This document shows, in pieces, positions 39,672 through 48,339 of a DNA stretch of 64,000 nt. The translations under genes and the position numbers were made by a program. How positions within the stretch are numbered: position 1 is the stretch's first letter; every line of letters begins with the position of its first letter. This stretch comes from Thiogranum sp. (GTDB lineage Bacteria; Pseudomonadota; Gammaproteobacteria; DSM-19610): contig JASBSS010000035.1 of assembly GCA_030148805.1 (NCBI GenBank), positions 124,001 to 188,000 of the forward strand, read 5' to 3'. The notes under the pieces were generated by a model. That model was not told the DNA's origin and did no database searches. It saw nothing but the letters and a program-made list of their open reading frames with translations.

Positions 39672-40276
39672 GCGGGCGTCCCCTTGAAATTGCGCAGCAC
39701 GAATTGCAACTGGGGTTGGTCTGAGTCGAGGCGCGTTACCGACACCGTGGCAAAGGACTTCTTGCCGCCCTTCTCGGTGGCCTCCAGTTGTTGTAGATAG
39801 CGGGGCACGAGCCTGGCATCGAGGGCCAGCCCGCGTAACTCGACATGCTGTTCGTTGTCGATGGAAATGCCATCCAGCCACAGGCCGCTCAGGCGAAGCC
39901 CGGCCAGATTTTCGAACCAGGAGGCGAAACCGTTTTCCTGTTGCAGCAACAATTGGTCGAACTGGGTCAACAGACGATTACGCTGATCGATATTGGCGCG
40001 CAGCTCGGAAATCTGCTGGTCGATCGCCGCGGTGTCCGGGGTACGGCGCTTGGCTTCCAGCGTGCTGAGTTGCCCGCTTAGGTGGGCGACCTGTTGTTGC
40101 AACGATTGCGCCGCCTGGTCCATCCCCGCGAGCGTCCAGTGCGCGTGTACCGCGATCGCCAGCAGTAGCAGCGCAACCGCGCCGCCGATCATCAGCAGGG
40201 TGGCGGCGCCGAAGATTTTCTCCTGTTTGCGGAAGACCGGCTGATAGAGATTGATTTGCTGATACATGGCGCTCAT
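39665..40276 (-). CDS. PilN-like MSHA biogenesis protein
   Basis: A 203-residue bitopic membrane protein. The N-terminus MYQQINLYQPVFRKQEKIFGA is the PilN/MshI2 pattern that binds the PilM-like protein. A membrane helix (about 25-45), a coiled coil and a PilN head (LSGLWLDGISIDNEQHVELRGLA) follow. The ATG at 40276 overlaps the stop of the ABC ATPase gene; ATG 40267 is an alternative. Confidence 0.82.
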   Translation of the reverse strand: MSAMYQQINLYQPVFRKQEKIFGAATLLMIGGAVALLLLAIAVHAHWTLAGMDQAAQSLQQQVAHLSGQLSTLEAKRRTPDTAAIDQQISELRANIDQRNRLLTQFDQLLLQQENGFASWFENLAGLRLSGLWLDGISIDNEQHVELRGLALDARLVPRYLQQLEATEKGGKKSFATVSVTRLDSDQPQLQFVLRNFKGTPAW

Positions 40277-41015
40277 GCCGCACTGTGCCATTCATGCTTG
40301 CCGTCGATGGCGCGCAGATAAGCACGCTCCAGGTCATCGGCGTGAAAATGCTCACGGCATTCGCCGCAGCTGCCGACGAAGCGCACGCGGCCCTCGTGGA
40401 GTATCGCCAGCCGGTCACACAGCGCTTCCACGTCGTGCAGCAGATGCGTGGAGAAGAACAGGGTCAGTCCGGGATCCCGGTATTGTTGCAGATAGTCCTT
40501 GAACCGCGCGCGTGCCTGCGGGTCGAGACCGCTCGTCGGTTCGTCCAGCACCAGCAATGATCGCTGGCTGAGAAAGCACGCCGCCAGGCCAAGTTTCTGC
40601 GCCATGCCTTTTGAATAGGTGCGCACCGGGCGCGACAGCGCGGCTGGGTCGAAATCGAGTCGTCCCAGGATCCGCATCGTGGCATCCGGCTGGAGGCGAC
40701 GCCGTGCAGGCTCGCCATGGACTCCAGGAATTCCTGGCCGCTGAGATAATACGGTGGCGTGAAGCGTTCCGGCAGATAGGCCAGATGGCTGCGGGCGGCA
40801 TTGAGGCGGTGCTCGGTGTCAAAAATTTGTATGACGCCCCGTTCGATCTGACAAAAATCCAGCAGTGATCTGATCAGCGTGGTCTTTCCCGCGCCGTTCA
40901 TTCCCATCAGGGCGAAATATTCGCCAGGTTTTACCTGTAGATTTACGTGCTTAAGCACCGACCGGTCCTTGAAGCCCTTATCCAGGCGTTTGATGTCAAT
41001 GGCATTTTTTTGCAT
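40273..41015 (-). pseudogene. ABC transporter ATPase, frameshifted
   Basis: The N-terminal half (from 41015, MQKNAIDIKRLDKGF) has Walker A GMNGAGKT and runs to LHGVASSRMP. The C-terminal half (ending at 40273) is in another frame and has the signature TYSKGMAQKLGLA, Walker B LLVLDEPTSGLDP and the switch His in STHLL. The break is at about 40680-40690; one missing base (or two extra) explains it. All motifs are otherwise intact, so this is a recent mutation or a sequencing error. The stop overlaps the ATG of the pilN-like gene. No permease gene is beside it. ABC ATPases in pilus clusters exist (PilH of Myxococcus). Confidence 0.75.
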
Positions 41016-41030
41016 GGACAATAAACAAGC

Positions 41031-41088
41031 AAAAAACAGGCCGTCTTGTGACGGGTCACCGCAAAGCCCGCAGGTGCGGGCTTTGCGG
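41031..41088 (-). terminator. Terminator region after pyrD
   Basis: On the minus strand a 14-base perfect stem (41059-41072 with 41075-41088, CCGCAAAGCCCGCA) is followed by a second hairpin CCGTC-ACAA-GACGG (41041-41054) and then TTTTTT (41031-41036). The pair probably ends pyrD transcription before the ABC/MSHA operon. Confidence 0.7.
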
Positions 41089-41260
41089 GGTGTTCCAACG
41101 CGGAGGACGTTGGTATGACCGAGGGCCGCCCTGCGTTTCCGGCGGCAGGCGAAAGGATGCACGGTCGCGGCCGAAGTGCTCGTAATACATGTCAGAATAC
41201 CGTCCCTGGCTAAGAGGCGTTACCCATCACGCAATTAGCGCGCCAAGGCCGGATTTCGCT

Positions 41261-42217
41261 TCACGAGCAGGCGATAGGACCGTTGAGCTCCAGGGCGCCG
41301 GTCAGGGCGGCGGGATCGGGGAGATTATGGCGTTGCAGGTAGGCTAGGATGCCCGTGTTGATGCGCTGGCAGATCAGCGGGTCGTAAAACAACGCGGTAC
41401 CGACGCCGAGCGTCGTGGCGCCGGCGAGCAGAAACTCGATGGCATCCGTGGGGCCGGCGATTCCGCCCTGACCGATGATGGGGATGCCGTGGGGTTTGCA
41501 GACCTGATGGACCTGATGGACCTTGAGCAGGGCGATGGGCTTGATCGCCGGCCCGGACAGACCGGCTTGGTTGTTGCCGATGACCGGGCGGCGGGTTTCG
41601 CTGTCGATCGCCATTCCCATCAGGGTATTGATCACGGCGAAGCCGTCGCTGCCGGCATCGATACAGCGGCGCGCGTTTTCGGCAATATCGGTCTGATTGG
41701 GCGAAAGCTTGGTGATCAGCGGCTTTTGGGTCGCGCTGCGGCAGGCGGCCACCACCCGTGCCGACATGTCCGGATCGTTGCCGAATGCCACCCCGCCTTC
41801 CTTGACATTGGGGCAGGAGATATTGATTTCGATCGCGTCAATGGGTGAGTCGTCAAAACGGCGGGTGACCTCGTGGTATTCCTCGATCGTCGAACCGGAA
41901 ACATTGGCGATAAAGCGCGTTTCACTGAAATCCAGCGTCGGCAGTATCTCGCCCACCACGTGATCGACGCCGGGGTTCTGCAGACCGATCGCGTTGAGCA
42001 TTCCGGCCGGCGTTTCGTAGACCCGGTGGGGCTGATTGCCCAGGCGCGGCGCCAACGTGGTCCCCTTGAGACAGATGGCGCCCACGTCCCGATTGGAAAA
42101 ACCGCTCACGCGGGTGTACTCCTCGCCAAAACCCACGCAACCGGAAAGCAATACCAGGGGCGAGGCAAGCTGGAGGCCGCAGAAATCGACGGCGAGCGTG
42201 GCATTCGAATGGCTCAT
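41261..42217 (-). CDS. pyrD: Dihydroorotate dehydrogenase class 1B
   Basis: A 318-residue FMN enzyme of pyrimidine synthesis. It is soluble, with no N-terminal membrane helix. The catalytic base is Cys135 in NISCPNV, marking class 1, and the SGCVGFGEEY and GMLNAIGLQNPG runs fit class 1B. Class 1B enzymes normally need PyrK, an iron-sulfur/FAD partner that uses NAD. No pyrK lies in this window. Most gammaproteobacteria use the quinone-linked class 2 enzyme. The start at 42217 gives the normal N-terminus; the frame is open far upstream over trmL. Confidence 0.9.
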   Translation of the reverse strand: MSHSNATLAVDFCGLQLASPLVLLSGCVGFGEEYTRVSGFSNRDVGAICLKGTTLAPRLGNQPHRVYETPAGMLNAIGLQNPGVDHVVGEILPTLDFSETRFIANVSGSTIEEYHEVTRRFDDSPIDAIEINISCPNVKEGGVAFGNDPDMSARVVAACRSATQKPLITKLSPNQTDIAENARRCIDAGSDGFAVINTLMGMAIDSETRRPVIGNNQAGLSGPAIKPIALLKVHQVHQVCKPHGIPIIGQGGIAGPTDAIEFLLAGATTLGVGTALFYDPLICQRINTGILAYLQRHNLPDPAALTGALELNGPIACS

Positions 42218-42322
42218 GGGTTGTGTATTTGACCTCAAGCGCGGGCGAAAGAAAAGCGCGCCGCGCAGTGGCGCCAGTGGGCGCCAGTGGGCGTAAGCGG
42301 CGCTGCGCGCTACACTGGCGGC

Positions 42323-42784
42323 ATGTTCCATATCGTACTCTTCCAGCCCGAGATTCCACCCAACACCGGCAATGTGATTCGTCTTTGCGCCAACACCGGT
42401 AATCATCTGCATCTCATTCAACCGCTGGGGTTCGCCATGGACGATAGCCGTCTGCGCCGGGCGGGGCTGGACTATCGCGAATGGGCCAGTGTGGCGCTGC
42501 ACGAGTCGCTCGACGCTTTTCGCGCCGCCGTCACGCCGGGGCGCATCTGGGCGCTGTCCACGCGCGGGCGCCGCCGCTACACCGATATCGCTTATCAGCC
42601 CGGCGATGCGCTGTTGTTCGGCCCCGAAACCCGTGGCTTGCCACAATCGCTGTTGGACTCGCTGGGCCCGCAGGTCGTGCGGTTGCCGATGCAGGCGCAA
42701 AGCCGCAGCCTGAATCTCTCCAACGCCGTGGCGGTGCTGGTCTACGAGGCCTGGCGGCAGCAGAATTTCTCCGGTGGCGCGTGA
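42323..42784 (+). CDS. trmL: tRNA (cytidine/uridine-2'-O-)-methyltransferase TrmL
   Basis: A 153-residue SPOUT methyltransferase that methylates the 2'-O of wobble C34/U34 in tRNA-Leu using S-adenosylmethionine. Motif 1 is FQPEIPPNTGNVIRLCANTG, and the knot contains LFGPETRGLP and RSLNLSNAVAVLVYE. Length is normal. The ATG at 42323 gives MFHIVLF; the gene is divergent from pyrD. Confidence 0.95.
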   Translation: MFHIVLFQPEIPPNTGNVIRLCANTGNHLHLIQPLGFAMDDSRLRRAGLDYREWASVALHESLDAFRAAVTPGRIWALSTRGRRRYTDIAYQPGDALLFGPETRGLPQSLLDSLGPQVVRLPMQAQSRSLNLSNAVAVLVYEAWRQQNFSGGA

Positions 42785-42809
42785 CGCCGCGCGCAGCGAT
42801 CCGGTGGGT

Positions 42810-43814
42810 TCAGCTCACTTCGGGCTTGGGTTCACGCGTGAGCAGATTTTCCACCGCGCTGGCCGGGGGTTCCTGGTCGAACAACACACGCTTGACCTGT
42901 CCGGTTATCGGCATGTCGACCTGGTGGAATTCAGCCAGCGCGGCCAGTTCCTTGGCCGTGTGCAGTCCCTCGACCGCCTGACCGATAGCGGCCACGGCCT
43001 GCTCGAGCGCCTCGCCGCGTCCCAATGCCAGGCCGAGGCGGCGGTTGCGTGACTGGTCGTCGGTGCAGGTCAGTACCAGATCGCCGAGCCCCGCCAGTCC
43101 CATGAAGGTCTCGCGCAAGCCGCCCAGGTGCTTTCCCAGGCGCATGATTTCCGCCAGGCCGCGGGTGATCAGCGCGGCCCTTGCATTGGCGCCGTAACCC
43201 ATGCCGTCGGAAATGCCGGCGGCGATGGCCAGCACATTCTTGATGGAACCGCCCAGTTCCACGCCCACGATGTCCTCGCAGGTGTAGGCACGGAAATGGG
43301 GACAATGAAACAGCTCGACCACGGCTTTCGCGTAGGCGGCGTTCCGGGAGGCGACCGTCACCGCCGTGGGCAGTCCGCGTGCGACTTCAGTGGCGAAACT
43401 GGGGCCGGAAAGCGCCGCGAGAAAGCGGTTTTCGGGCAATTCCTCGGCGACCACCTGGTGCAGAAACTTGCCGCTGCCCGGCTCCAGTCCCTTGCTCGCC
43501 CAGATGAGATTGAAATCCGCGCCCAGGTGCTGCCGGGCCTTGCGCAGCACCTCGCGGAAGCCGCCGCTGGGAATCACGACGAGCACGTACTGGCTGTTAT
43601 CGAGCGCCAGGCCCAGATCGGGTTCGGGTGTTATGCCCTCGGGTAAGGGGATGCCCGGCAGGTGGCGCTGGTTGCAGCGCTCCCGCGCGAGCGTCTGGAT
43701 ATGCTGGTCGTCCCGATCCCACAGCCGGACAGCGTGCCCGTTGCGGGCCAACAACATGGCCAGGGCCGTTCCCCACGATCCGGCGCCCAGGACACAGATG
43801 TGGCTGCCGGTCAT
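42810..43814 (-). CDS. gpsA: Glycerol-3-phosphate dehydrogenase [NAD(P)+]
   Basis: A 334-residue enzyme that makes sn-glycerol-3-phosphate for phospholipids. The Rossmann motif GAGSWGTALA is at the N-terminus; the catalytic lysine region reads VELGGSIKNVLAIAAG, and a GLGDLVLTC motif follows. Downstream of secB on the same strand, the usual order. Confidence 0.96.
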   Translation of the reverse strand: MTGSHICVLGAGSWGTALAMLLARNGHAVRLWDRDDQHIQTLARERCNQRHLPGIPLPEGITPEPDLGLALDNSQYVLVVIPSGGFREVLRKARQHLGADFNLIWASKGLEPGSGKFLHQVVAEELPENRFLAALSGPSFATEVARGLPTAVTVASRNAAYAKAVVELFHCPHFRAYTCEDIVGVELGGSIKNVLAIAAGISDGMGYGANARAALITRGLAEIMRLGKHLGGLRETFMGLAGLGDLVLTCTDDQSRNRRLGLALGRGEALEQAVAAIGQAVEGLHTAKELAALAEFHQVDMPITGQVKRVLFDQEPPASAVENLLTREPKPEVS

Positions 43815-43872
43815 CGTCGGGGTTCCGATTTCCTGATGGCTGGCTCGCGCACGGATTCCGGGGCTCGAAGGG

Positions 43873-44337
43873 TCAGGCCGCTGGGCTGTTCTGCGTGCCG
43901 GTGCTGTTCCTTAGGATCTGATCGAAATTCAGCGGTGCCAGCAACAGCTGCGGAAATCCGCCTTTGGCCACCAGATCGGAGATGGCTTCGCGCGCGTATG
44001 GATACAGACTATGAGGGCAATAGGCCCCGGTCATGGATTGGAATTGTTCGGGTTCGACGCCTTCAATATGGAATAGGCCCGCTTGCTGGACCTCCGCGAG
44101 AAAGGCGACTTTATCGCCGACTTTCGAGGTCACCGTGATGGTCAAAACGATTTCATAGATGAATTGTTCGATTTCCTTGACGCTGGTGTTCAGTTCCAAT
44201 TTGATTTCTGGCGTATAGTCTTCCTGGAAAATCACCGGCGAATTCGGAGTTTCAAACGATACATCCTTCAAATAGATACGCAGAATGGCAAACTTCGTCG
44301 GGTTGTCCGCCGCGGCGTCTGGTGTGTTTTCGGTCAT
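43873..44337 (-). CDS. secB: Protein-export chaperone SecB
   Basis: A 154-residue acidic tetrameric chaperone that keeps precursors unfolded and delivers them to SecA. It has KFAILRIYLKDVSFETPNSP, the family start, and EVQQAGLFHIEG and CPHSLYPYAREAISDLV. Length is normal. The rhodanese gene lies upstream; grxC, often between them, is absent. Confidence 0.97.
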   Translation of the reverse strand: MTENTPDAAADNPTKFAILRIYLKDVSFETPNSPVIFQEDYTPEIKLELNTSVKEIEQFIYEIVLTITVTSKVGDKVAFLAEVQQAGLFHIEGVEPEQFQSMTGAYCPHSLYPYAREAISDLVAKGGFPQLLLAPLNFDQILRNSTGTQNSPAA

Positions 44338-44417
44338 AGAGAGCCTGTGGTTTCAGTTCGGTTGCTGGGTGTCAGGCATCAGGGGAACCGACACAATGGA
44401 TGACAGATCCTGGGTGC

Positions 44418-44849
44418 CTATTTTTTTGTCACCGGCAGATTGGCACTTTGCCATGCCGCAATACCGCCGCCCAGATTGTACACGTTTTCAAACCCGTTTT
44501 TTTTCATCAGGCCGCCAATGCTGCCCGAGCGCGTGCCGGAACGGCAGTACGCGATCAACGGCGCATCCCTGTAGCGGTTCAATTCGTTGACGCGTTCGGC
44601 GAGCTGTCGGTAGGGGATATGGATGGCCTGTGGAATGTGGCCGCTTTGGTATTCGCTGTCTTCGCGCACGTCGAGGAAAACGGCGTTTTCACGGTTGCTC
44701 AAGCGCGTGGCCTCGACCGGCCCCAGCGTCGGCATGCCGCTGACGCGGCGGCGGACCTCACTGTACAGCAGGGCCGCAAGGGTGCCGAAAAAGGCCAGGA
44801 TCAGAAACGGGTGGTTGCCGGTAAACTCGATAATGCGGGCGAAATCCAC
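44418..44849 (-). CDS. Membrane-anchored rhodanese (YibN-like)
   Basis: A 143-residue protein with one N-terminal membrane helix (HPFLILAFFGTLAALLYSEV) and a single rhodanese domain. The active loop is CRSGTRSGS, with Cys as persulfide carrier, in IAYCRSGTRSG. The domain should face the cytoplasm or periplasm depending on helix orientation; the basic residues after the helix favour the cytoplasm. GGAGG lies 8 bases before GTG 44849; ATG 44855 is only two bases from it. It sits 35 bases after a persulfide-sensor-type repressor, so it may handle sulfane sulfur. Confidence 0.82.
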   Translation of the reverse strand: MDFARIIEFTGNHPFLILAFFGTLAALLYSEVRRRVSGMPTLGPVEATRLSNRENAVFLDVREDSEYQSGHIPQAIHIPYRQLAERVNELNRYRDAPLIAYCRSGTRSGSIGGLMKKNGFENVYNLGGGIAAWQSANLPVTKK

Positions 44850-44883
44850 GCGCATTTCCTCCAAAATACAGGGGGTTTAAGGG

Positions 44884-45213
44884 TCAGGCGTGTTCCAGGC
44901 TGCAGAAGACTTCGCGCATCATGCCGATCAGACGCAAGGTGCGCGAATCGCTGACGCGATAATAGACCCGGTTGGCGTCCTTGCGCGAAGCCAGGATGCC
45001 TTTGTCGCGCAGAATGGCCAAGTGCTGTGAAATATTGCTTTGCGATGTGCCTACGTGTTCCACGATATCCTGGACGCTGACTTCCTGGTCGCCGAGGGTG
45101 CAGAGGATTTTCAGGCGTAGGGGATGAGACATCGCCTTGAGCGAGCGGGAGGCGCGGGCGATATCTTCGTCGCGCGTAATCAACATGGTTTCACTTGCAG
45201 CAACTACCGCCAT
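44884..45213 (-). CDS. ArsR-family regulator, SqrR/BigR type
   Basis: A 109-residue winged-helix repressor. The recognition part is VSVQDIVEHVGTSQSNISQHLAILRDKGIL. It lacks the ELCVC metal motif of ArsR. It has just two cysteines, Cys38 (LKILCTLGD) and Cys104 (VFCSLEHA), 66 residues apart. That is the same spacing as the two sensing cysteines of SqrR and BigR, which form a sulfur-bridged link with reactive sulfur species and leave DNA. It probably controls itself and the downstream rhodanese gene. Confidence 0.8.
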   Translation of the reverse strand: MAVVAASETMLITRDEDIARASRSLKAMSHPLRLKILCTLGDQEVSVQDIVEHVGTSQSNISQHLAILRDKGILASRKDANRVYYRVSDSRTLRLIGMMREVFCSLEHA

Positions 45214-45284
45214 CAGTCTACCTACGCTGTTGAGGGATTGGCCAAAAACTTAAAGGGTTTTGCGAGCCCAGAAGCCCTGCCCTT

Positions 45285-45302
45285 TATAATCAAAACATTA
45301 TA
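45285..45302. promoter_or_regulatory. Dyad operator/promoter upstream of the ArsR gene
   Basis: TATAAT-N6-ATTATA is a perfect inverted repeat in the gap between the ArsR gene and gpmI. Each arm reads as a -10 box on one strand. It is a likely operator for autoregulation by the ArsR protein. Confidence 0.45.
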
Positions 45303-45425
45303 CAATAATACGCCATTGAAGAAAGCGCTATTTGCCGCCACGGCCGGAAACGGCGTGGTGTCACCCAGGCTTTCAGGTTAGAATCAGTCTAAATATCACC
45401 GCCGCGCAAAAAAGTCTTTCAAGTC

Positions 45426-47015
45426 ATGTCTAATCTCGCCAAGCCTGTCGCGCTGATCATCCTCGACGGATGGGGTTACAGCGAAGACTCGGACGATAAC
45501 GCCATCGCGGCGGCCAACAAACCCCACTGGGATCGGCTGTGGCGGCAATACCCGCACGGTTTCATCCGCACCTCTGGCGCTTCCGTGGGATTGCCGGGTG
45601 AGCAAATGGGTAACTCCGAGGTCGGGCATCTCAACATGGGGGCCGGGCGGGTGGTCTATCAGGAGTTCACCCGTGTCAGCCGCTCCATCAAAACCGGTTC
45701 GTTTTTCACCAATGCCACCCTGACCGACGCGGTGGATCAGGCGCTGGCGGCCGACAGCGCGGTACATATTATTGGGCTGTTGTCCCCCGGCGGCGTGCAC
45801 AGCCACGAAGAGCATATCCACGCCATGGTGCAGCTGGCCGTCGAGCGTGGCGCGGAAAAAGTCTACCTGCACGCCTTTCTTGATGGCCGCGACACCGCGC
45901 CGCGCAGTGCGGCGGCCTCGATCCAGGCGATGGAGGACAAATTCCGCGAACTCGGGGGCGGGCGCTTCGCGTCCATGATAGGCCGTTACTATGCCATGGA
46001 CCGGGATCACCGCTGGCCGCGGGTGCAGGCGGCCTACGACCTGATCACGCGCGGTGAAGCCGACTATCAGGCCGCCGATGCCATGGCCGGGCTGGAGATG
46101 GCCTATGCCCGCGGTGAAGGCGACGAGTTCGTCAAGGCCACGCGCATTGCCGCGCCCGGAGCCGCGCCGGTGTGCGTCGAGGACGACGACGTGGTGGTGT
46201 TCATGAATTTCCGTTCCGATCGGGCGCGGCAGATCACGCGGCCGTTCATCGAACCGGCCTTCGACGGTTTCGAACGCAAGGCGACGCCGCGGCTGCGAAG
46301 GTTCGTCAGCCTCACGGAATACAATTCCGAATTCGATATCCCGGTGGCCTTTCCCCCGGAACGCCTGCAGAACGTCTTCGGCGAATATGCCGCCGGCTTG
46401 GGCTTGCGCCAGCTGCGCCTGGCCGAAACCGAGAAATATGCCCACGTCACCTTTTTCTTCAATGGCGGCGTCGAGGAACCCTTCGAGGGCGAAGACAGGA
46501 TTCTGGTGCCGTCGCCGCTGGTGGCCACCTATGACCTGCAGCCCGAGATGAGCGCGGCTGAAGTCACGGATCGCCTGGTCGAGGCGATCGAGGGCGATAA
46601 ATACGATGTCATCATCTGCAATTACGCGAATCCCGATATGGTCGGTCACACCGGTAACTTCGACGCCGCGGTGCGCGCCATCGAGGCGATAGACGAGAGT
46701 CTCGGGCGGGTGTTCGCCGCGCTCGAAGCGGTCGGGGGCGAGGCGTTGATCACCGCCGATCACGGCAACGCCGAGCAGATGCGCGGCAAGAAGACCGGTC
46801 AGGCGCATACTGCGCATACCTCCAATCCGGTGCCGCTGCTCTACATCGGCCGACCGGCGAGCTTGCAAGAAGGCGTGCTCGCCGATATCGTGCCTTCGCT
46901 GCTTGCGATTATGGGCTTGAGCCAACCCGCCGAAATGACTGGCCACTCTTTGATCGAATTTCTCCCGGCGACCGAGCAGGCGCGAACCGGCGTCGGCGAG
47001 GAGCTCGGGGTCTGA
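45426..47015 (+). CDS. gpmI: 2,3-bisphosphoglycerate-independent phosphoglycerate mutase
   Basis: A 529-residue Mn-dependent enzyme that interconverts 3- and 2-phosphoglycerate. The first metal site is [10 protein letters not shown] (Asp14) and the phosphoserine is Ser64 in [10 protein letters not shown]. Later metal ligands are in [13 protein letters not shown] and [11 protein letters not shown]. The order gpmI-envC-ctpA-yibQ is common in gammaproteobacteria. Confidence 0.97.
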   Translation: MSNLAKPVALIILDGWGYSEDSDDNAIAAANKPHWDRLWRQYPHGFIRTSGASVGLPGEQMGNSEVGHLNMGAGRVVYQEFTRVSRSIKTGSFFTNATLTDAVDQALAADSAVHIIGLLSPGGVHSHEEHIHAMVQLAVERGAEKVYLHAFLDGRDTAPRSAAASIQAMEDKFRELGGGRFASMIGRYYAMDRDHRWPRVQAAYDLITRGEADYQAADAMAGLEMAYARGEGDEFVKATRIAAPGAAPVCVEDDDVVVFMNFRSDRARQITRPFIEPAFDGFERKATPRLRRFVSLTEYNSEFDIPVAFPPERLQNVFGEYAAGLGLRQLRLAETEKYAHVTFFFNGGVEEPFEGEDRILVPSPLVATYDLQPEMSAAEVTDRLVEAIEGDKYDVIICNYANPDMVGHTGNFDAAVRAIEAIDESLGRVFAALEAVGGEALITADHGNAEQMRGKKTGQAHTAHTSNPVPLLYIGRPASLQEGVLADIVPSLLAIMGLSQPAEMTGHSLIEFLPATEQARTGVGEELGV

Positions 47016-47017
47016 AG

Positions 47018-48214
47018 TTGAGGCCGGCGCAGACCGCAGGCCTGGCTCAGGTCGCACGGCTGCTCATCTGGCCGCTACTGTCTCTGCTCCTGGCAGCTCC
47101 GGTTCCGGCGGCCGACCAGGCCACCCTCAAGCAGGCCGAGTTGCGCCAGCTGCAGGCCAAAATCACCAAGCTGCAGGCGGGCCTCGAGGCCGATCGTGAG
47201 AAAAAAAGTCGTGCCGAGCGGCAGCTCGAGCGGATCGAGGAGCAGGTCAACCAGACGAGCAAGGGACTGCGTCGCACGCAGCGCGAGCTGGCGGCGATGC
47301 GCGCGCGCATCGGCGAGTTGGAACGGCAACAGCACACGACGCAGGCCACGCTCAAGCGCCAGGCGAAGCAGCTTGCCGGCGAAGCCCGCGCCGCCTATAT
47401 CATGGGGCGGCAGCAGCAGATCAAGTTGCTGCTCAATCAGGAAAGCCCCAGCGAAGTCGGTCGCATGTTGGCATACTTTTCCTATTTCTCCCAGGCGCGC
47501 AAGGACAGCATCGAGGACATGCGTCGGGCGATGCAGACCGCGACCGAGCTGAAAACCCGCATCGAACTGAAGACCCAGGCATTGCGCGATCTGCAGGCGA
47601 CCCAGGAGGCGCAGGCGGCGCAACTGCTCAAGCGCAAGCAGCAGCGGATCGATGTGCTGGCGCAGCTGCAGCAGCGTTTGCGCCGACGGGGCGATGCGCT
47701 CAAAGGTCTGCAAGCGGACAAGAAACAGCTGCAGGCCCTGGTCGACTCGCTGCGCCACCTGTTGGCGGATATTCCGGCCGATTCAGGCCGCGACAAACCC
47801 TTCAGGCAGCTCAAGGGGCGGCTGCACTGGCCGGCCAGGGGAAAGTTGGAGCGCCGCTTCGGCACCACCCGGGGCAAAAGCGGCCTGAAATGGCAGGGGG
47901 TGTTCATCGCCGCGCCGGAAGGCGGGCAGGTACGCGCGGTCTCGCAGGGTCGGGTGGCCTTCGCCGACTGGATGCGCGGTTTCGGCCTGCTGCTGATCGT
48001 CGATCACGGCGACGGCTATATGACTCTGTATGGTCATAATCAGGCGCTTTATAAGGAAGTGGGCGAATGGGTCGATAGCGGGGAGGTGGTGGCAACATTG
48101 GGCGCCAGCGGCGGTCATAGTCAGGCAGGCTTGTATTTTGAGATCCGTCACAACGGTCAGCCGATCAACCCGGTGGCCTGGTGTGCGGGCACGCCGGCGG
48201 CGGTTTCGGGATAG
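47018..48214 (+). CDS. envC: Murein hydrolase activator EnvC
   Basis: A 398-residue periplasmic protein. A TTG at 47018, with GAGGAG upstream, gives a signal peptide ending near APVPAA. A long coiled coil (about 35-265) binds FtsEX in the family. The C-terminal LytM/M23 domain is degenerate: the usual zinc residues are incomplete (RFGTTRGKSGLKWQGVFI, SAGGHSQ-type GGHSQAGLYFEIRHNG), so it activates amidases rather than cutting peptidoglycan. Confidence 0.93.
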   Translation: MRPAQTAGLAQVARLLIWPLLSLLLAAPVPAADQATLKQAELRQLQAKITKLQAGLEADREKKSRAERQLERIEEQVNQTSKGLRRTQRELAAMRARIGELERQQHTTQATLKRQAKQLAGEARAAYIMGRQQQIKLLLNQESPSEVGRMLAYFSYFSQARKDSIEDMRRAMQTATELKTRIELKTQALRDLQATQEAQAAQLLKRKQQRIDVLAQLQQRLRRRGDALKGLQADKKQLQALVDSLRHLLADIPADSGRDKPFRQLKGRLHWPARGKLERRFGTTRGKSGLKWQGVFIAAPEGGQVRAVSQGRVAFADWMRGFGLLLIVDHGDGYMTLYGHNQALYKEVGEWVDSGEVVATLGASGGHSQAGLYFEIRHNGQPINPVAWCAGTPAAVSG

Positions 48215-48228
48215 CTCTCCGTGCCATC

Positions 48229-48259
48229 TTGCCCCCACCTATGGTATGGTCGCTATAAT
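48229..48259 (+). promoter_or_regulatory. Candidate sigma-70 promoter of ctpA
   Basis: A perfect TATAAT (48254-48259) lies 80 bases before the ctpA start. TTGCCC (48229-48234) is the best -35, but the 19-base spacer is long. Confidence 0.4.
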
Positions 48260-48339
48260 TCGACAGGTCAATTCTTTGTAAGCCTTTCATTAACTTAACT
48301 TAGTGGCGGTGGTGACACTGCTGGACCGGACGTTACTAG

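Noticed and set aside
45396-47057. Minus-strand open frame of 553 codons
   Set aside because: Antisense shadow of gpmI; no start signal or motif.
48229-48259. Strong sigma-70 promoter call for ctpA
   Set aside because: The -10 is perfect but the -35 spacer is 19 bases, so it is kept only as a weak candidate feature.
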